From Bin5 sp965261695 (GTDB taxonomy: Bacteria > Chloroflexota > Anaerolineae > Caldilineales > Caldilineaceae): DNA of 64,000 nt. The stretch lies in assembly GCA_965261695.1 (NCBI GenBank), contig OZ253474.1, forward strand, positions 2,604,001 to 2,668,000. Direction: 5' to 3'. Below the pieces are notes generated by a model that was given only the letters and a program-made list of their open reading frames with translations, had not been told where the DNA came from and did no database searches. Positions 60,660 through 64,000 of the stretch are shown piece after piece. Position 1 is the first letter of the stretch, and the number at the start of each line of letters is the position of its first letter. Both the position numbers and the translations under genes were made by a program.

Positions 60660-62408
60660 TTACACCTGGATCACCACGGGCAGAATCATCGGTCGGCGTC
60701 CCATCTCATTGCTGCAGAAGGAGGCCAATGCGTTGCGAATGCGACGGGAGAGCGCGGCGGGCGGGATCTTGCCCCTGACCTCCTTGCGCACGATCTCCTC
60801 TGCCCGCAGAATCAGCCCCTCGTTGTCGCGGATATAGACAAATCCCCGGCTGATGATCTCCGGCCCGTAGAGAATTGAGCCGTCGAATTCGTCCAACGCC
60901 ACGATGCAGACCAGGAAACCGTCGCTGCCGAGATGCCGTCGATCGCGCAGGACAACGCCGCCGACATCACCGACGCCCAATCCGTCGACAAAGACGTGGT
61001 TGGCGCTGACATGCTCGCCCAGCCGCGCCTGGATGGCGTCGTCGTCATCTTCGAACTGGCCGAATTCCACCACCTGACCATCTTCGACGACGAAGACACG
61101 CTCCGGCGCAATGCCGACACTCTGCGCCAGATCGCCGTGGAGGACAAGATGGCGGTACGCCCCATGCACGGGTATGAAATAGCGCGGCCGCACCAGTTCC
61201 AACATGCGGCGGTAGTCGTCTTTGCCGCCATGCCCGCTGACGTGGACATCGTCCGACAGTTCGTGATAAACGACGCGCGCGCCGGTGCGGAACAGGTTGT
61301 CGACCGTGCGGTTGAACAGTTCCTCGTTGCCGGGGATCGGTGTTGCGCTGAGCACAACCGTGTCTCCTTCGCGCAGGCTGATCTGGCGCTGGTCGCCGAT
61401 GCTCATGCGCACCATGGCGCTGGTCGGTTCACCCTGGCTGCCGGTGGCGATGATCGTCACTTTGTGGGAGGGCAACTCCTCCATCTCTTTGGCGGTCAAC
61501 AGTTCATCCTGCCGGACATCCAGGTAGCCGAGACCGATGGCGATCCTTACGTTGTTGACCATCGAACGCCCGATCATCCCCACGCGGCGGCCATGCTTGC
61601 GGGCAATGTTGATAATCTGTTGCACGCGGCTGATGTTGCTGGCAAAGGTCGCCAGAATCACCCGGCCATTCACCTGCGTAAAGATTTCGTCGAGCATCTC
61701 CTCGACTTTGGTTTCGCTGGGCGTACTTCCCGCCGTTTCGACATTTGTACTGTCCCCCAGGAGCAGCAGCACGCCCTCATCGCCCCAGCGTTGCAGCTTG
61801 TCTACTTCGGTGAGCTTGCCATCGACCGGCGTGTCATCGAACTTGTAGTCGCTCGTCAGGACGACCCGGCCGGCCGGTGTGGACAAACAGACGCCCACGC
61901 TATCCGGGAAGCTGTGGCAGGTGTGGAAAAACTCGATCGTAAACGGTTCCAGCGTGATCACGTCATCTTCGGTCACGGTATGCAGATCGGTCTGGGCCAG
62001 CAGGCCATGTTCCGACAACTTGCCTTCCAGCAGCCCCTTGGTCAGCGCGGTGGCGTAGACCGGCGCGTCCAGCCCCTGGTCGATCAGATAGGGCAGGGCG
62101 CCGATATGATCCTCATGGCCGTGCGTCAGCACGATGCCGCGAATCCAGTCCAATCGATCCAGCAGATACTCGGTCTCCGGGATCACCACGTCGACGCCGT
62201 GCATGTCGCTGTCGGGAAACATAAGGCCGGCGTCGACGATGAGGATATTCTCACCGGACTCCAGCAGCATCATATTTTTGCCGATTCCACCGAGGCCGCC
62301 CAGGGGTATCAGCCGCAGTAGGGCGGCAGGCGAGACACCTGCGTTCCCAGGGGTGGCGGCGGCATCGCTCCGTTCCATCTCAGCGGGCGCTATTTCCGTT
62401 TGTTGCAT
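60660..62408 (-). CDS. rnj: Ribonuclease J
   Basis: A 582-aa metallo-beta-lactamase/beta-CASP ribonuclease with 5'-3' exo- and endonuclease activity in mRNA decay and rRNA maturation. The zinc motif is H96-G-H98-E-D100-H101 (VLTHGHEDHIGALPY), followed by SFPDSVGVCLSTPAG, LLLGDSTNVET, the beta-CASP FASNISRVQQIINIARKHGR, ATGSQGEPTSAM, and a His-rich segment HVSGHGGKDDYRRMLELVRP with PVHGAYRHL. The C-terminal dimer domain is complete. GGAGAG precedes the ATG at 62408. The first 30 residues are a low-complexity extension. Confidence 0.95.
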   Translation of the reverse strand: MQQTEIAPAEMERSDAAATPGNAGVSPAALLRLIPLGGLGGIGKNMMLLESGENILIVDAGLMFPDSDMHGVDVVIPETEYLLDRLDWIRGIVLTHGHEDHIGALPYLIDQGLDAPVYATALTKGLLEGKLSEHGLLAQTDLHTVTEDDVITLEPFTIEFFHTCHSFPDSVGVCLSTPAGRVVLTSDYKFDDTPVDGKLTEVDKLQRWGDEGVLLLLGDSTNVETAGSTPSETKVEEMLDEIFTQVNGRVILATFASNISRVQQIINIARKHGRRVGMIGRSMVNNVRIAIGLGYLDVRQDELLTAKEMEELPSHKVTIIATGSQGEPTSAMVRMSIGDQRQISLREGDTVVLSATPIPGNEELFNRTVDNLFRTGARVVYHELSDDVHVSGHGGKDDYRRMLELVRPRYFIPVHGAYRHLVLHGDLAQSVGIAPERVFVVEDGQVVEFGQFEDDDDAIQARLGEHVSANHVFVDGLGVGDVGGVVLRDRRHLGSDGFLVCIVALDEFDGSILYGPEIISRGFVYIRDNEGLILRAEEIVRKEVRGKIPPAALSRRIRNALASFCSNEMGRRPMILPVVIQV

Positions 62409-62739
62409 TCAATCTCTCCTTTGCGAGGCAGTGCAGACGAGAAGCCTGCGTTGCCGAGAATTCTGTTTAACACAAAAACGCCGGGCAGCGATAGCTCCCA
62501 GCGTGAGCGTCATGATTTGATTTTACCTGTAATAATTCAACATACGCGCATCATGCGAGAAGAGAGTGGAGAGGGGGGAATAACCCTCTCATTGCTCACG
62601 ACTCACTCCTCTCGTTCGGTTATTCTCGCCTATTTTACCTGCGGATCTCCCATTTGTCCATATCGTGGCTAGCGGTGTGTCTGGCCTGGGGCCGACGCCG
62701 CGTCTTTCGGCCGTTGGGGAAGGCCAAATCATGCGCCAC
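62409..62739. other. Intergenic region between glnA and rnj
   Basis: No gene is seen. A GAGAGGG/CCCTCTC stem (62569-62575 with 62584-62590) could end the leftward glnA transcript, but it has only scattered Ts. A CGCAT/ATGCG mini-palindrome lies just left of it. Promoter elements for rnj are not clear to me. Confidence 0.45.
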
Positions 62740-64000
62740 TCAGTACACGCCCAGGTAGCGGTCCAACTCCCACTGTGACACAAAGTTGCGATAGCTGTCC
62801 CACTCCAGATTTTTGGCTTCCACATACCGTTCGAAGACGTGTTGACCCAGCGCGTCCTGCACGATCTCGTCTTGGCGCAACGCCTCCAGCGCCTCACCCA
62901 GGTTGCCCGGCAACGTCTCCAGGCCGGAGCGGTCACCGTTCATCTGATAGAGGTCCTCTTCGGCCGGCATGGGCGGGTCCAGCTTGCGTTCGATGCCATC
63001 CAAACCTGCGGCCAACATGACGGCGAAAGCGAGATAGGGATTGGCGCTCGGGTCGGGGCAGCGCAGTTCGCAGCGCGTGCTCTGTGGGCGGTTGGGATTG
63101 ATGCGGGGGATGCGGATGAGCGCGCTGCGGTTTGTACGTCCCCAGGAGACATAGACGGGCGCCTCATAGCCGGGGACCAGCCGCTTGTAACTGTTCACCA
63201 GCGGCGCGATGATCGGCGTGATGGCGGCGGCGTGCTTAAGCTGACCGGCGATAAAGTGCAGCGCGGTCTTGCTCAGGCCGTAATCATCACCGGCATCGTA
63301 CATGCAGGTCTCATCCTCACCAGCGTGCCACAGGCTCTGATGAACGTGCATGCCGCTCCCGTTTACGCCGGTGATCGGTTTGGGCATAAAGGTGCAGTGC
63401 AGGCCGTTTTTCTGCGCAATCGCTTTGAGGGTTGTGCGCAGCGTGATGGTATTGTCGGCCGCGGCCAGCGCGGGGACGTACTGGAAGTCGATCTCATTCT
63501 GCCCGCTGGCGACCTCATGGTGGGAGGCCTCGACTTTGATGCCGAGGGCGTTGAGTGCGTCAACCATCTGGCGCCGCACGCCATGCGCCGAATCGGAGCT
63601 TACGTCGAAATAGCCGGCTTCGTCGTGGGGGGTCAGGGGGTAGAGGCTGTTGTCCGGGTGGCGGCGGAAGAGGAAAAACTCCAGTTCCGGGCCGACGACA
63701 AAGTCGTACCCCATCTTTTGGGCCCGCTTGAGCTGCCGGCGCAGAATGAAGCGGGGGTCGCCGACGAAATGATCGCCGTTCGGGGTGTAGACATCACAGA
63801 CAACGCGCGCGGTGGATAGCTCCATCTCCCAGGGGATTGGCATGAAGGTTTGCAGATCCGGCACCAGATACATATCGCTTTCCGCGATGCGGGCGAAGCC
63901 TTCAATCGAGCTGCCGTCGAACCAGACTCCGTTCTCGACGGCGCGATCCCAGTGTTCAATGGGGATCGTTACCTGCTTAACGATGCCCACGATATCGCTG
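62740..64000 (-). CDS. glnA: Type I glutamine synthetase, N-terminus cut by window edge
   Basis: Makes glutamine from glutamate, ammonia and ATP. About 420 residues are visible, and the frame continues past base 64000 (SDIVGIVKQVTIPIEHW precedes the first in-window start codon), so the true start lies outside. Landmarks are VWFDGSSIEGFARIAESDMY, EFFLFRRHPDNSLYPL, NEIDFQY, NGSGMHVHQSLW (ATP/metal site), RLVPGYEAPVYVSWG and RCPDPSANPYLAFAVMLAAG. The shorter C-terminus without an adenylylation-type tail resembles the GSI-alpha or clostridial forms. It is the first gene upstream of rnj. Confidence 0.95.
   Translation of the reverse strand, partial: SDIVGIVKQVTIPIEHWDRAVENGVWFDGSSIEGFARIAESDMYLVPDLQTFMPIPWEMELSTARVVCDVYTPNGDHFVGDPRFILRRQLKRAQKMGYDFVVGPELEFFLFRRHPDNSLYPLTPHDEAGYFDVSSDSAHGVRRQMVDALNALGIKVEASHHEVASGQNEIDFQYVPALAAADNTITLRTTLKAIAQKNGLHCTFMPKPITGVNGSGMHVHQSLWHAGEDETCMYDAGDDYGLSKTALHFIAGQLKHAAAITPIIAPLVNSYKRLVPGYEAPVYVSWGRTNRSALIRIPRINPNRPQSTRCELRCPDPSANPYLAFAVMLAAGLDGIERKLDPPMPAEEDLYQMNGDRSGLETLPGNLGEALEALRQDEIVQDALGQHVFERYVEAKNLEWDSYRNFVSQWELDRYLGVY

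Overview
The window is GC-rich, gene-dense chromosomal DNA that reads like a Chloroflexota genome, probably Anaerolineae/Caldilineaceae-like. This placement is inferred from gene content and style (RNase J, type I glutamine synthetase, a RarA-methyltransferase fusion, Thr/Pro-rich exported proteins, several phytanoyl-CoA-dioxygenase-like genes beside a carbohydrate ABC importer); there is no rRNA marker. No rRNA, tRNA or CRISPR array was recognised. Genes at both edges are cut: asnS at the left, glnA at the right.

Layout. 1-5.2 kb: a leftward asnS / basic protein / LysM-lamin-tail group, and secA with a leader that can fold. 5.3-10 kb: an accessory stretch with an XRE-ImmA/IrrE + PIN-like (DUF4411) pair, gene debris (pieces of rarA, a Calx-beta-like protein and secA) and a secreted PQQ-type sugar dehydrogenase. 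10-18.4 kb: mostly core genes (rarA fusion, M23 peptidase, FmdB, murJ, zinc membrane protease, zinc ribbon), with a cluster of DnaA-box-like 9-mers upstream of rarA. 18.4-19.2 kb: non-coding repeats. 19.2-26.1 kb: a sugar ABC importer (two permeases and a binding lipoprotein, no ATPase gene), a 120-aa unknown protein and two phytanoyl-CoA-dioxygenase-like oxygenases, with a SUKH-type gene between them. 26.2-33.8 kb: a PHP-plus-SMC-like ATPase (TrlF-like) behind a 73-aa ORF, an acetyltransferase, a GH116/oxidoreductase deletion scar, an HpcH/HpaI aldolase and a damaged HigBA pair. 33.8-36.9 kb: a repeat-bracketed island with one phage-like Cys-motif gene. 36.9-38.7 kb: an OLD-like ATPase coupled to a TOPRIM/DUF4276-like protein. 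38.7-52.6 kb: catabolic genes (MetE-like protein, ABC exporter, a broken B12 diol-dehydratase fusion, VOC protein, two class III aminotransferases, a UxaE-like epimerase, a Gfo/Idh/MocA dehydrogenase, a sulfatase). 52.7-56.7 kb: an MFS transporter, a LolA-like protein and a second ATPase operon with a PIN-domain partner. 56.7-64 kb: a haloalkane-dehalogenase-like hydrolase, ftsK, RNase J and glnA.

How the genes fit together. The catabolic genes look like parts of sugar, uronate and sulfated-polysaccharide use: importer, oxygenases, epimerase, dehydrogenases, transaminases, sulfatase. Scattered between them are candidate defence or conflict modules (XRE-ImmA/DUF4411, TrlF-like, ATPase-TOPRIM, ATPase-PIN, HigBA, an orphan RHH antitoxin, SUKH). 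Several loci are decaying: the dehydratase, higB, GH116, and the secA/rarA fragments. The strongest candidates for something undescribed are the ATPase-PIN operon, the TrlF-like gene with its small ORF, the ATPase-TOPRIM pair, the two cassettes each bracketed by secA and rarA 3' sequence, and the repeat-bracketed island at 33.8-36.3 kb.
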